A stretch of DNA of 25,810 nt from JALHUF01 sp050014795 (lineage in GTDB: Bacteria; Acidobacteriota; Terriglobia; UBA7540): assembly GCA_050014795.1 (NCBI GenBank), contig JBEKCQ010000069.1, forward strand, positions 1 to 25,810, given 5' to 3'. Positions 14,690-22,755 of this stretch are shown here, in pieces. Numbering within the stretch: the first letter of the stretch is position 1; each line of letters opens with the position of its first letter. The notes below the pieces were generated by a model. The model was not told the DNA's origin. It saw nothing but the letters and a program-made list of their open reading frames with translations, and did no database searches. The position numbers and the translations under genes were made by a program.

Positions 14690-15948
14690 TGCCCACCAAC
14701 CTCCAGATCGCCTATTACGGCGCCATGACCCTGCTCATGGGGCTGCTCATCGGGCTCGAACGGGAGCACTCGCAGAGACCGGATGAGTCGCTGTTCGCCG
14801 GCGTGCGGACGTTTCCCCTGATTACTCTGGTGGGTTTCCTTTCCGGGTTGGTGGCGCGGGCGGGTTCGGGGTGGGTGTTGCCGGTGGCGCTGGCCGGCGT
14901 GTGCGCCATCTCCGTGGCCGCCTATGTGGTCACCGCGCGCGGCCCCCATCGGGGCGCGACCACGGAATTCGTGGCCATTCTGGCCTTCGTGCTGGGCGCG
15001 CTCACGGCCTTTGATTACCTGATCCCTGCGGCCACCTTTGCGGTGGTGAGCACCCTGATCCTTTCGATGAAGGCACCCCTGCACCAGTTGGCGGAGAAGA
15101 TTCAGAAAGACGAACTCTTCGCCATCCTGAAGTTTGGGATTGTCACCGTTATCGTGTTGCCTCTTTTGCCCAACCGGACTTTCGGGCCGTTTGACATCCT
15201 CAACCCGCGCCTGATCTGGTGGCTGGTGGTCCTGATCTCGGCCATCAGCATGATAGGCTACGTCCTGATACGTTTCTGGGGAGCACGGCCGGGGATCGCG
15301 GTGACCGGATTCCTGGGCGGCCTCGCGTCCAGCACCGCCACCACCTTTGGCCTCTCGCGGAAGGCCCATGACGCCGAGGCTTCCACGGCGCGGTATTTTG
15401 CGCTCGGCATCGTCATTGCTTCCACCATCATGTTCGTTCGCGTGCTGATTCTGGCCGCGGTGATTCACCCGGCGCTGGGGTGGTCGCTGGCCTTGCCCAT
15501 CGCTTTTCCGACCGTGTTGGGCGCCGCAGTAGCATTGGTCCTGTGGAGGAAGAAGGAGGGCCAGGCGGAGGCGAAGCTCGAGGTGAAGAACCCGATGGAG
15601 CTTAGCCAGGCGCTCCAGTTCGGCCTGCTGTTCTCCGTGGTGCTCTTTGTGTCGAGGGCTGCGCATCACTACTTTGGATCGGCTGGGGTGTACGTGGCCA
15701 GTGCCTTGGCCGGGCTGACGGACGTGGACGCCATCACGGTCTCCGTCGCACGCTTGGCCCTGGACCATGTTCTCTCGAACAATGCAGCCAACGCCTCGAT
15801 CCTGTTGGCGAGCGCCATGAACACCGCGGTGAAGGGAGGCATCGCCCTGGTGATTGGCGGGCGGCCTCTCCGACCCATCATCGGCCCGATTTTCCTCGCC
15901 CTTTTTCTGGTTTCCCTGGCGGCATGCCTGGTGGTCGCCACACAATGA
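14689..15948 (+). CDS. MgtC/SapB-DUF4010 family membrane protein
   Basis: 419 residues, starting inside the stop codon of the previous gene. The N-terminal part has the MgtC/SapB signature (AMTLLMGLLIGLEREHSQ, AGVRTFPLITLVGFLSGLVA). The rest is a DUF4010-type domain with many membrane helices (ISAISMIGYVLIRFWG, PGIAVTGFLGGLASSTATTF, ALAGLTDVDAITVSVARLAL). About twelve transmembrane segments are visible and no signal peptide is needed. Members of this family are uncharacterised; proteins with the MgtC domain are linked to magnesium and acid stress. Coupling to a carbonic-anhydrase-like gene suggests, without proof, a link to bicarbonate, pH or ion balance. Confidence 0.85.
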   Translation: MPTNLQIAYYGAMTLLMGLLIGLEREHSQRPDESLFAGVRTFPLITLVGFLSGLVARAGSGWVLPVALAGVCAISVAAYVVTARGPHRGATTEFVAILAFVLGALTAFDYLIPAATFAVVSTLILSMKAPLHQLAEKIQKDELFAILKFGIVTVIVLPLLPNRTFGPFDILNPRLIWWLVVLISAISMIGYVLIRFWGARPGIAVTGFLGGLASSTATTFGLSRKAHDAEASTARYFALGIVIASTIMFVRVLILAAVIHPALGWSLALPIAFPTVLGAAVALVLWRKKEGQAEAKLEVKNPMELSQALQFGLLFSVVLFVSRAAHHYFGSAGVYVASALAGLTDVDAITVSVARLALDHVLSNNAANASILLASAMNTAVKGGIALVIGGRPLRPIIGPIFLALFLVSLAACLVVATQ

Positions 15949-15991
15949 GTGCCATCCTTCGTTTGGACGGGTCCACTGGAGGAAGTGGAGA

Positions 15992-16564
15992 ATGACCTTA
16001 TCGCCGCGGTTCGAAGAAGCGCTGCTTTACGCCGCCCGCCTGCACGCCAGCCAACTCCGTAAAGGTGGGAGTATTCCTTACGTCGCGCACCTGCTGGGGG
16101 TGGCCAGCATCGCCCTGCAGTATGGCGCGAATGAGGACGAAGCCATCGCGGCCTTGCTCCACGACGCCATCGAAGACCAGGGCGGGGCCGCCACACGTGA
16201 GGAGATCCGTCGCCGCTTTGGCGACGGGGTAGTCGACATTGTGAACGGCTGCACCGACGCCGATTCCTTCCCCAAACCGCCTTGGAAACGACGGAAAGAG
16301 ACCTACGTGGCGCACATCCGCAACGCCCCAGCGTCGGTGCGCTTGGTCTCGGCTTGCGACAAATTGCAGAACGCGCGAGCCATCCTGGCCGATTATCGGG
16401 TGTTGGGAGACACACTGTGGCGCCGTTTTAGTGGAGGGAAGGACGGAACCCTGTGGTATTACCGCGCGCTCATCCAGGCGTTCCGTGAGGCAGGAACGAA
16501 CCCGCTGATCGAAGAACTGGACCGCGTCGTCTCCGAGATTGAACGCTTGGCGTCCGCGCAGTAA
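15992..16564 (+). CDS. HD-domain hydrolase of the MESH1/SpoT (ppGpp hydrolase) type
   Basis: 190 residues from ATG 15992, about 9 nt after GGAGG (15978-15982); frames reaching further upstream overlap the previous gene and are rejected. The HD metal site is complete: His33 in PYVAHLLGVA, His57-Asp58 in LLHDAIED, and Asp123 in ACDKLQNAR. The RKG motif (residues 23-25) and the ED pair (61-62) are also typical of the hydrolase half of RelA/SpoT. No synthetase or ACT domain follows, so this is a stand-alone small hydrolase. It most likely removes pyrophosphate from (p)ppGpp or a related nucleotide in the cytoplasm. It may belong to the unit with the two genes before it, 43 bp upstream. Confidence 0.85.
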   Translation: MTLSPRFEEALLYAARLHASQLRKGGSIPYVAHLLGVASIALQYGANEDEAIAALLHDAIEDQGGAATREEIRRRFGDGVVDIVNGCTDADSFPKPPWKRRKETYVAHIRNAPASVRLVSACDKLQNARAILADYRVLGDTLWRRFSGGKDGTLWYYRALIQAFREAGTNPLIEELDRVVSEIERLASAQ

Positions 16565-16624
16565 GTCCGCGAAGTCCAGGGCGAACCACCGCCTGCATCC
16601 CGACCCAATCAAGAAGGCAAGCCG

Positions 16625-18193
16625 TTAGTGCTTGTCGGCAGTCACGCCGGGCCAATCGTCGGTGCGGAAAGGCGAGGCGGGTAGCCCGGTGCTGTTGTAG
16701 AGACTGCACACTGGGTAGTCTGCCCATGCATAGCGAACGGCCACGGGGCGCGGCACCTTGTCGCTGCGAACCACAACTGTGTTGCCTTCGATGGCGGCGT
16801 CGGCCGGGAAGAACTTGCGGTCTTCGCTGGCGATCTCAAAGCCTTTCATCGGCTTGCCGCCTCTGCCCACGAGCCCTCCGGTCACGTGCTTGAATCGCAG
16901 CCGAATCTTGTCGCCCTCGACGGTCTTCGACTCATAGACGGGGCCGGAATAGACCACATCCTTCCCGTAGGCAATCGCCTGAGCCGCCAGGGCCAGGCGG
17001 CGGCCCACTTCCTGCTTGTTCTTGGGGTGGATGTCGTGGGGGTCGCCGATGTCCGCCGCGACGGCCATGCCGGTCTTCGGAAGCGACAAGGTCATGAGTT
17101 GCGCCTCGCGCAGTTCCGCCCACGTCGTCTTGGGCGACCAGTCCTGTACGAAGCCGGCGAGTTGCACGAACAGGAACGGGAAGTCGCCCTGGCCCCAGGC
17201 GCGTCGCCAATCCTGAATCATGGCCGGGAACAGTTTCCGATACTGGTAGGCCCGGTCAGCATTCGATTCACCCTGGTACCAGATTGCCCCCCGGATTCCG
17301 TAGGGAACGAGTGGCGCGATCATTCCGTTGTAGAGCCCGGCGGCGCGCCAAGAACTGCTGTAAGGGTCCGACGGGAACTCTGGAGGCGGTGGCGCGGGCT
17401 TGCCGTCGGTTTCGGCTTTGAGAGAGGCTTGATGCCACTCGTCCAATTGGTTCCGATACTTCTCCAGGGACTTGGGATAGTCAGCCAGTTTCTGCTCCCA
17501 GTCCTTGCCAATCGGAGCAAGCTCCGGCTCGACTGCGAGCGCCCCCGCACTCGTCCACGCCTCGGCGGGTGTGCCGCCCCACGAAGTGTGGATCAGGCCA
17601 ATCGGCACGCCCAGCGCCTTGTGAAGTTCCCGGGCGAAGAAGAAACCGACAGCCGTGAACTCCCCGGCGGTCTGCGGGGTGGCCGCCACCCACTGGCCCT
17701 GGGTGTCATGTTGCGGCTGACCGGCGACGGCCTTCTTGACGGTGAAGTGGCGAATCATCAGGTAGTTGGCCGCGGCGATTTCCTGCTCGGCGTTGAGGAC
17801 TCCTCCCCAGGCCCGCGGGCTGTTGCCGACCGCCATCTCCATGTTGGACTGGCCCGAGCAAATCCAGACCTCCCCGACGACCACGTTGTGGAGCGTGATC
17901 GTATTCTTGCCAGCGACGGTGATTTCGAATGGCCCGCCCACCTTCAATGGACCGATCTCAAGCTTCCACTGGCCTTTGCTGTCGGCGGTGGCTGTCCCTC
18001 GCTGGTCCGCGAGCGTGACGGTCACCTGCTCGCCAGGCTCGGCTGTGCCCCAAACGGGCACCTTTGCCTCACGCTGCAGAACCATGTTGTCTCCGAACAA
18101 CGCCGGCAGCTTCACTTCGGCCAGGGCAACAGGCGTGATCAGTAGAAACCAACTCCACAGCAGTATTGCTACTCTTCGCACCGAGGGACGCAT
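16625..18193 (-). CDS. Sialate O-acetylesterase-like SGNH hydrolase, secreted
   Basis: 522 residues from ATG 18193, with AAGGAG and GAGG upstream. A signal peptide (VAILLWSWFLLITPVALA) is followed by a beta-rich N-terminal domain (LFGDNMVLQREAKVPVWGTA). The catalytic SGNH/SASA domain begins with EVWICSGQSNMEMAVG, Ser116 being the nucleophile. It continues with GLIHTSWGGTPAEAW and IRGAIWYQGESNADRA, and contains the catalytic Asp/His segment GDPHDIHPKNK. Such enzymes remove acetyl esters from sialic acids or, in soil bacteria, from acetylated plant polysaccharides. The glycosidases at the left of the window make the plant-polysaccharide role likelier. It is convergent with the HD-hydrolase gene, with a 60-bp gap and no obvious terminator. 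Confidence 0.9.
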   Translation of the reverse strand: MRPSVRRVAILLWSWFLLITPVALAEVKLPALFGDNMVLQREAKVPVWGTAEPGEQVTVTLADQRGTATADSKGQWKLEIGPLKVGGPFEITVAGKNTITLHNVVVGEVWICSGQSNMEMAVGNSPRAWGGVLNAEQEIAAANYLMIRHFTVKKAVAGQPQHDTQGQWVAATPQTAGEFTAVGFFFARELHKALGVPIGLIHTSWGGTPAEAWTSAGALAVEPELAPIGKDWEQKLADYPKSLEKYRNQLDEWHQASLKAETDGKPAPPPPEFPSDPYSSSWRAAGLYNGMIAPLVPYGIRGAIWYQGESNADRAYQYRKLFPAMIQDWRRAWGQGDFPFLFVQLAGFVQDWSPKTTWAELREAQLMTLSLPKTGMAVAADIGDPHDIHPKNKQEVGRRLALAAQAIAYGKDVVYSGPVYESKTVEGDKIRLRFKHVTGGLVGRGGKPMKGFEIASEDRKFFPADAAIEGNTVVVRSDKVPRPVAVRYAWADYPVCSLYNSTGLPASPFRTDDWPGVTADKH

Positions 18194-18416
18194 TCCTCAC
18201 CTCTCCTTGTTTTCAACTCGCAGCAGGGCATCGCGGGCAGGCGCGATCCCGCAGGCGCGGTGATGGTATCGACGATCCTGAGTGAGAGCAAGGGTCAAAG
18301 AGTCGATTATCAGGTTGCGCTGCGTGACTGTCCTGGCCGCATGAATTGTCGTCGCGGGTGGGTCTGGACTTTCGATTAGGTGGAGCGGGTTCCGTACCCC
18401 TGCGAGTGGGTCTCTC

Positions 18417-18623
18417 CTACTTCGGCTCAGGAACCGGCGGCTGAATCTCGGACGCTGCCGGTTCGTTGGGCAAAGGTTCTTGAGGCACTGACGCCGGGGG
18501 TGCGCCGCTTGGAGCTTGCCCCAGCCGCCGGGCCGCGCGTTTCTCCGCTTTCATTCGCGCCTTCTCCAGGCGCTTCGCTTCTCTCTGCCGTTTCTGAAAT
18601 GTAGCTCTCTGTCGTCCTGCCAT
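18417..18623 (-). CDS. Small basic protein of unknown function
   Basis: 68 residues from ATG 18623, 5 nt after AAAGGAG; an in-frame ATG at 18638 lacks such a site. The first half is a highly charged helix (RATFQKRQREAKRLEKARMK, then AEKRAARR). The second half is Pro/Ala-rich and probably disordered (PSGAPPASVPQEPLPNEP). The basic half suggests nucleic-acid or ribosome contact, but nothing proves it. The gene lies 65 bp after an RRM RNA-binding protein gene in the same direction, so the two may be co-expressed. I recall similar small proteins beside RRM genes in other bacteria, but could not check this. Confidence 0.65.
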   Translation of the reverse strand: MAGRQRATFQKRQREAKRLEKARMKAEKRAARRLGQAPSGAPPASVPQEPLPNEPAASEIQPPVPEPK

Positions 18624-18688
18624 GCAGGCTCCTTTCACGGTCTGGTGAGTGCCGGAATGGTGCAGAAGCTTCGCCCGGCAAGCCCGCC

Positions 18689-19039
18689 TTACCAGCGGGG
18701 TTCGCGCGGTGAGCGAGTCCCGCGGTAGTCGTTCCCGCCGCCCCGGCGCTTCCCGCCAGAGCCACCGCCGGAGCGGAATCCCCCGCTGCGTTCCGGTCTC
18801 GGGCGAGCTTCATTGACGGTGAGCGGGCGCCCGCCGAAGTCCTTGCCAGCAAGGCTGGCAATAGCCTTCGCGGCGTCGTCGTCCTGAGCCATCTCGACGA
18901 AGGCGAACCCGCGCGACTTGCCCGTGTCGCGGTCCGTCATGATTCGGACCTGCTGCACTTCTCCGAACGGGGCGAAAATTTCGCGGAGCCCGTCTTCGGT
19001 CGCACCAAAGGGTAGGTTACCTACAAATAGGTTCTTCAT
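18689..19039 (-). CDS. RRM-domain RNA-binding protein
   Basis: 116 residues from ATG 19039, preceded by GAGGAGA. A single RNA recognition motif fills residues 1-80. It has RNP2 (LFVGNL) at the start, FAPFGEVQQVRIMTDRDTGK in the middle and RNP1 (KSRGFAFVEM) after it, ending with GRPLTVNEARP. The tail of about 35 residues is Gly/Arg-rich (GGFRSGGGSGGKRRGGG), as in bacterial and cyanobacterial Rbp proteins. It probably binds single-stranded RNA in the cytoplasm. The leader between 19040 and about 19340 is long, which is common for regulated RNA-binding protein genes. The family call is firm; the target RNAs are unknown. Confidence 0.92.
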   Translation of the reverse strand: MKNLFVGNLPFGATEDGLREIFAPFGEVQQVRIMTDRDTGKSRGFAFVEMAQDDDAAKAIASLAGKDFGGRPLTVNEARPRPERSGGFRSGGGSGGKRRGGGNDYRGTRSPREPRW

Positions 19040-19347
19040 TCATTCTCCTCGCAGGTTGAAAATGCCACGCGTTTTGGAGCGGAGTGATGGGGAGAACCTT
19101 CGTCCCCCATAAAGCAGTACCGGTGTGGTCAATCAGTGGCGTGTAGGAGAAAAGCCCCGCAGCCTCGAATGAAGAAACGCCGGAACCGACGCCCAATAGC
19201 GGACCCAACCATTGTCTCACATTCCGCAGGGTTGCGTTGAAGAATTAATTGAGCGGGAATCTACGTGAGGAGCCCCGGCGCTCTCGGTGAGGCTGGCGAA
19301 TCTCGTCCCTCGGGCATGACCCTGGGCGTTGAACCGGATCCCGGGGA
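19040..19347. other. Region between the phoU end and the RRM gene, probable leader
   Basis: 308 bp without a convincing gene. It must hold the promoter and leader of the RRM gene and the 3' end of the pst-phoU transcript. A TTGACC (minus strand, near 19127) has no good -10 at 16-18 bp. The short minus-strand frame over 19017-19220 has no ribosome site and looks like chance. Confidence 0.4.
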
Positions 19348-20022
19348 TTAGCCGGGCTCCTGGTACATCTCCGCGTGGTGGCGGACCTCGACGCCGTCGA
19401 TCAAGAAGAGAACGTCCTCCGCGATGTTGGTGGCGTGGTCGGCCAGGCGTTCCAGACTGCGGGCCACAAACATCAGGCTGACCGCTTGCCGGACGGCTTG
19501 CGGGTCCCTCTCCATAAAGCTGATCAGCTCTTCGTAGACCGAGTCGCGCAGTTCGTCCACGGTATCATCGGAAACCAGGACGCTGCGCGCCAGCCCGGCG
19601 TTGCGCTGCACAAAGGCGTCCAGGCTCTTGCGGACCATCGCCTGCACCAGGGTCGCCATGTGGGGAATATCAATCAGCGGCTTGATAAGCGGCTCACGCA
19701 TCAGCGAGAGCGAGCATTGCACGACGTTGACGGCAATGTCGCCCATGCGCTCCAAGTCGTTGTTGATTTTGATGGCCGCGGTGAGGAACCGCAGGTCGGT
19801 CGCCATGGGCTGTTGGAGGGCGAGGAGCCGGGTGGCCATCTCGTCGATTTCAATCTCCATGCGGTTGATCTTCGCTTCGTTGTGCATTACCTGCTGTGCC
19901 TGGAGTTCGTCCTTTTCGACTAGCGACCGCACACTACGGAAGATGGAATCCTCCACCAAGCCGCTCATCTCGAGCAGCCGATTCCGGAGGTCATCGAGTT
20001 CTTCCGCAAAGTGCCGCAACAT
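19348..20022 (-). CDS. phoU: Phosphate signalling protein PhoU
   Basis: 224 residues from ATG 20022, with AAGGGA upstream; the longer frame from 20076 adds a non-homologous start. PhoU is a helical protein made of two similar three-helix bundles. Both are visible, with the metal-binding signatures E..IDEMATRLLALQQPMATD plus NNDLERMGDIAVNV in the first half and RSLERLADHATNIAEDV in the second. The length is normal. It is the last gene of the pst operon, 61 bp after pstB. PhoU links the Pst transporter to the PhoR/PhoB-type two-component system and limits phosphate uptake. No phoB or phoR is in the window. Confidence 0.95.
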   Translation of the reverse strand: MLRHFAEELDDLRNRLLEMSGLVEDSIFRSVRSLVEKDELQAQQVMHNEAKINRMEIEIDEMATRLLALQQPMATDLRFLTAAIKINNDLERMGDIAVNVVQCSLSLMREPLIKPLIDIPHMATLVQAMVRKSLDAFVQRNAGLARSVLVSDDTVDELRDSVYEELISFMERDPQAVRQAVSLMFVARSLERLADHATNIAEDVLFLIDGVEVRHHAEMYQEPG

Positions 20023-20083
20023 GCTCGTCCCTTTCTGGCCATTCCCGCCAGCCTGGCAGGAGGCCGCCGACTCCAACCTCCGC

Positions 20084-20920
20084 TCAACCGAAGCGGCCCG
20101 TGATGTAGTCCTCGGTTTCCTTTTTCGCCGGCGTCTTGAAAATGATCGCCGTGTCGTTGAACTCCACCAGCCTACCCATCAAGAAAAACCCTGTGAAGTC
20201 CGCCACTCTGGCCGCCTGTTGCATGTTATGAGTCACGATGACGATCGTGCACTGTTCTTCAAGGCCGAAGAGAAGCTCCTCAATCTTCGCCGTGGCGATG
20301 GGATCCAGCGCCGAGCAAGGCTCGTCCAGCAGCAACACCTCCGGATCGACCGCCAAGGCGCGCGCGATGCACAGCCGTTGTTGCTGGCCCCCGGAAAGCG
20401 CATACGCGGACTGGTGCAGCTTGTCCTTGACTTCGTCCCACAAGGCGGCCCGAATCAAGCTTCGTTTTACCGCTTCCTCGAGCGACCCCTGGCCTTTCCA
20501 GCCATTCACTCGCAGGCCGTAAGCCACGTTGTCGAAAATGGACTTCGGAAAGGGATTGGACTTCTGAAAGACCATGCCCACCCGGCGGCGCAGTTGGGAA
20601 ACGTCCATCTCGAGCGTGCTCTCGTTGTCCAGGAGGATCTGGCCCTCGAGGCGAGCATGGCGGACCGTTTCGTACATGCGGTTCAGGCTGCGCAGGAAGG
20701 TTGACTTGCCGCAGCCCGACGGCCCAATCAGGGCGGTAATGCGGTTCGCTGCGATATCCAGGCTGACGCCGTGCAAAGCCTGGGTCTTGCCGTAGTAAAA
20801 ATCCAGGTCGATCACCCGGAGTCTGGCCGCAACTTCGGGCAGGTGGGTCGCCCGCCGCCTTTCCGATCGGTCCTCGCGAGCCTCGGGAGTCAGAAGTTGG
20901 GCGTTCATGATGACGCTCAT
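20084..20920 (-). CDS. pstB: Phosphate ABC transporter ATP-binding protein PstB
   Basis: 278 residues. The ATG at 20920 overlaps the pstA stop by 4 bp (ATGA); an in-frame ATG at 20908 is possible. ABC ATPase motifs are all present: Walker A GPSGCGKST, Q-loop VFQKSNPFPKSIFDNVAYGL, signature LSGGQQQRLCIARAL, Walker B LLLDEPCSALDP, and the switch His in VTHNMQQ. The segments FYYGKTQALHGVSLDI and NPFPKSI are typical of PstB. The extra 35 residues at the N-terminus before RVIDLDFYYG are poorly conserved and may not all be translated. It powers phosphate import through PstC and PstA. Confidence 0.95.
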   Translation of the reverse strand: MSVIMNAQLLTPEAREDRSERRRATHLPEVAARLRVIDLDFYYGKTQALHGVSLDIAANRITALIGPSGCGKSTFLRSLNRMYETVRHARLEGQILLDNESTLEMDVSQLRRRVGMVFQKSNPFPKSIFDNVAYGLRVNGWKGQGSLEEAVKRSLIRAALWDEVKDKLHQSAYALSGGQQQRLCIARALAVDPEVLLLDEPCSALDPIATAKIEELLFGLEEQCTIVIVTHNMQQAARVADFTGFFLMGRLVEFNDTAIIFKTPAKKETEDYITGRFG

Positions 20921-21774
20921 AAGTATCCCGCCGCCGAAGTGAGTCTGCGGGACAGAACCACGCGGGCCGTAATGTTCGCCAGCAACACCAGAGCCAACAG
21001 AACCAGTCCCGCCGCCCAGGCCTGCCGGTGCCAGTCCTCATAGGGGGCGATGGCATAAGTAAAAATCATGACGGGAAGCGACGCCGTAGGCTGATCCCAT
21101 CCGGGGCTCCAGAATCGGTTGTTAAAAGCGGTGAATAGCAGAGGCGCCGTTTCGCCCGCCACCCGGGCCACGTCGAGCACGATTCCGGTCAAGATTCCCC
21201 GGAACGCCGCGGGAATCACGACCGTGACCACGGCTTTCCATTTGCTGGCGCCCACAGCCAGGGCCGCTTCGCGCAGCGATTGCGGCACGGTGCGGAGAAA
21301 TTCTTCGGTACTGCGCACGGCGATGGGAATCATCATCACGCCGAGAGCCAGTCCCCCGGCGAGTGTCGAGAAGTGCTTCATGGGGAGGACTATCATCGTA
21401 TAGGCAAAGATTCCCATCACGATGGAAGGCACCCCGTTCAGCAGGTCGGTCGTGTACCGGACCAGAAAGGAGAAGGTCTTCCCGCCGAACTCCGCCAGGT
21501 AAACGCCCCCCATGAAACCCACCGGGACGCCGGTCAGCATCGCCAGTAGAAGCAGTTTCGCGCTCCCGACGATGGCGTTGGCCATGCCTCCGCCCGTCTC
21601 GCCCACCGGTTTCGGCAGTTGGGTGAAGAAGGCCCAGTTAATGGCCCGCCCGCCGTTCCAGAGGAGATAGCCCAGGATGAAGAAAAGCACCGATACCGTC
21701 AGCAAAGCGCAGATGCCGGTCAAGCTGAACATCACGGCGTTGAGGGACTTTCTCCACAGCGAACGATAGTTCAT
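20917..21774 (-). CDS. pstA: Phosphate ABC transporter permease PstA
   Basis: 285 residues from ATG 21774, which overlaps the pstC stop (ATGA). The same frame is open far upstream, but that part lies inside pstC and is not homologous. Six membrane segments are visible, starting with AVMFSLTGICALLTVSVLFFIL. The permease EAA-like loop with the ABC contact is REAALAVGASKWKAVVTVVIP. The segment RVAGETAPLLFTAF is characteristic of PstA. It forms the membrane channel together with PstC. Confidence 0.95.
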   Translation of the reverse strand: MNYRSLWRKSLNAVMFSLTGICALLTVSVLFFILGYLLWNGGRAINWAFFTQLPKPVGETGGGMANAIVGSAKLLLLAMLTGVPVGFMGGVYLAEFGGKTFSFLVRYTTDLLNGVPSIVMGIFAYTMIVLPMKHFSTLAGGLALGVMMIPIAVRSTEEFLRTVPQSLREAALAVGASKWKAVVTVVIPAAFRGILTGIVLDVARVAGETAPLLFTAFNNRFWSPGWDQPTASLPVMIFTYAIAPYEDWHRQAWAAGLVLLALVLLANITARVVLSRRLTSAAGYL

Positions 21775-22754
21775 GCGTGCGCCGTCCCCTTCCGCTGCGT
21801 AGCCAGGATCAGCAGGCGCGCCAGGCCGTTGAGGATAATCGTCAGGATGAAGAGCACCAGCCCCAGCTCGATGAGGGCGTGAACGTAGAGATCGCTGGTC
21901 GCTTCCGTGAACTCGTTGGCAATAACGGCGGCAATGGAATAGCCCGGCGCAAACAAGGAGGAAGAGATCTTGGGATCGTTCCCGATGACCATAGTCACGG
22001 CCATCGTTTCCCCCAGCGCCCGGGCCATGGCCAGGAAAATCGAGCCCAGAATGCCCGCGCGCGCATAGGGGACCACAACCCTCCAGGTGGACTCCCAGCG
22101 CGTGGCGCCGAGCGCCAGCGCGGCCTCTCGCTGCTCCACCGGGACGGCCAGCAGGACTTCCCGCGAAATCGAGATGATGAAAGGGACGATCATGATGGCC
22201 AGAATGAGTCCCGCCGCCAGCAGCCCCACGCCGTACATGGGTCCCTGGAACAAGGGAAGCCATCCCAGGGTCTTTTTCAGGAAGGGCTGCACGGTGGTTC
22301 GCAACAACGGCACCAGCGTAAACATCGCCAGCAGTCCGTAGATGACGCTGGGAACCGCGGCCAGCAACTCGATGACGAAGGTCAGCGCATCGGAGATGCG
22401 CGGCGGGGCCATCTCCGCCAGGAAGATGGCCGCTCCGACCCCCAGCGGGACGGCAACCAGCAAACCCACCGCCGAGGTCACTACCGTGCCGAAGATAAAA
22501 GGCAGAGCCCCAAATTGTTCGAAGACTGGATCCCAGGTGCGGGAGAAAAGAAACTGCCAACCGAACTTCTGTCGCGCCAGTCCAGAGTTCCGGTAAAGCT
22601 CGAAAACCAGGAGCGCCGTGACCAGGATGATGGCAGAGGCAAAAATCAGGACGACGAGATGCGCCACCTCATCTCCGCTCCGCAGCCGGAGAAGAAAGGC
22701 GCGCACCCACCGTCGGCGGGGCGCGCCTCCCACCGCAATTGCCGTGCTAGCCAT
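21771..22754 (-). CDS. pstC: Phosphate ABC transporter permease PstC
   Basis: 327 residues from ATG 22754, one base after the pstS stop, so translation is probably coupled. Membrane helices include LVVLIFASAIILVTALLVF and FGTVVTSAVGLLVAVPLGVG. The coupling loop is REAALALGATRWESTWRVVVP, and the PstC-typical segment is ARALGETMAVTMVIGN. A periplasmic loop (ARQKFGWQFLFSRTWDPVFE) follows the first helix, as in other PstC proteins. With PstA it forms the inner-membrane phosphate pore. Confidence 0.95.
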   Translation of the reverse strand: MASTAIAVGGAPRRRWVRAFLLRLRSGDEVAHLVVLIFASAIILVTALLVFELYRNSGLARQKFGWQFLFSRTWDPVFEQFGALPFIFGTVVTSAVGLLVAVPLGVGAAIFLAEMAPPRISDALTFVIELLAAVPSVIYGLLAMFTLVPLLRTTVQPFLKKTLGWLPLFQGPMYGVGLLAAGLILAIMIVPFIISISREVLLAVPVEQREAALALGATRWESTWRVVVPYARAGILGSIFLAMARALGETMAVTMVIGNDPKISSSLFAPGYSIAAVIANEFTEATSDLYVHALIELGLVLFILTIILNGLARLLILATQRKGTAHA

Positions 22755-22755
22755 G

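Noticed and set aside
14635..15945. 436-codon minus-strand ORF over the DUF4010 gene
   Set aside because: Antisense shadow; highly charged low-complexity translation and no ribosome site.
16886..18145. 419-codon plus-strand ORF over the esterase gene
   Set aside because: Antisense of a gene with intact signal peptide and GQSNM motif; no family features of its own.
19601..20704. 367-codon plus-strand ORF over phoU and pstB
   Set aside because: Antisense of two certain genes; it crosses their boundary without any matching domain.
21775..22560. N-terminal extension of the pstA frame to 547 residues
   Set aside because: The extra part lies inside pstC in another frame and is Gly/His/Arg-rich. 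The ATG at 21774 with the ATGA overlap fits the family.
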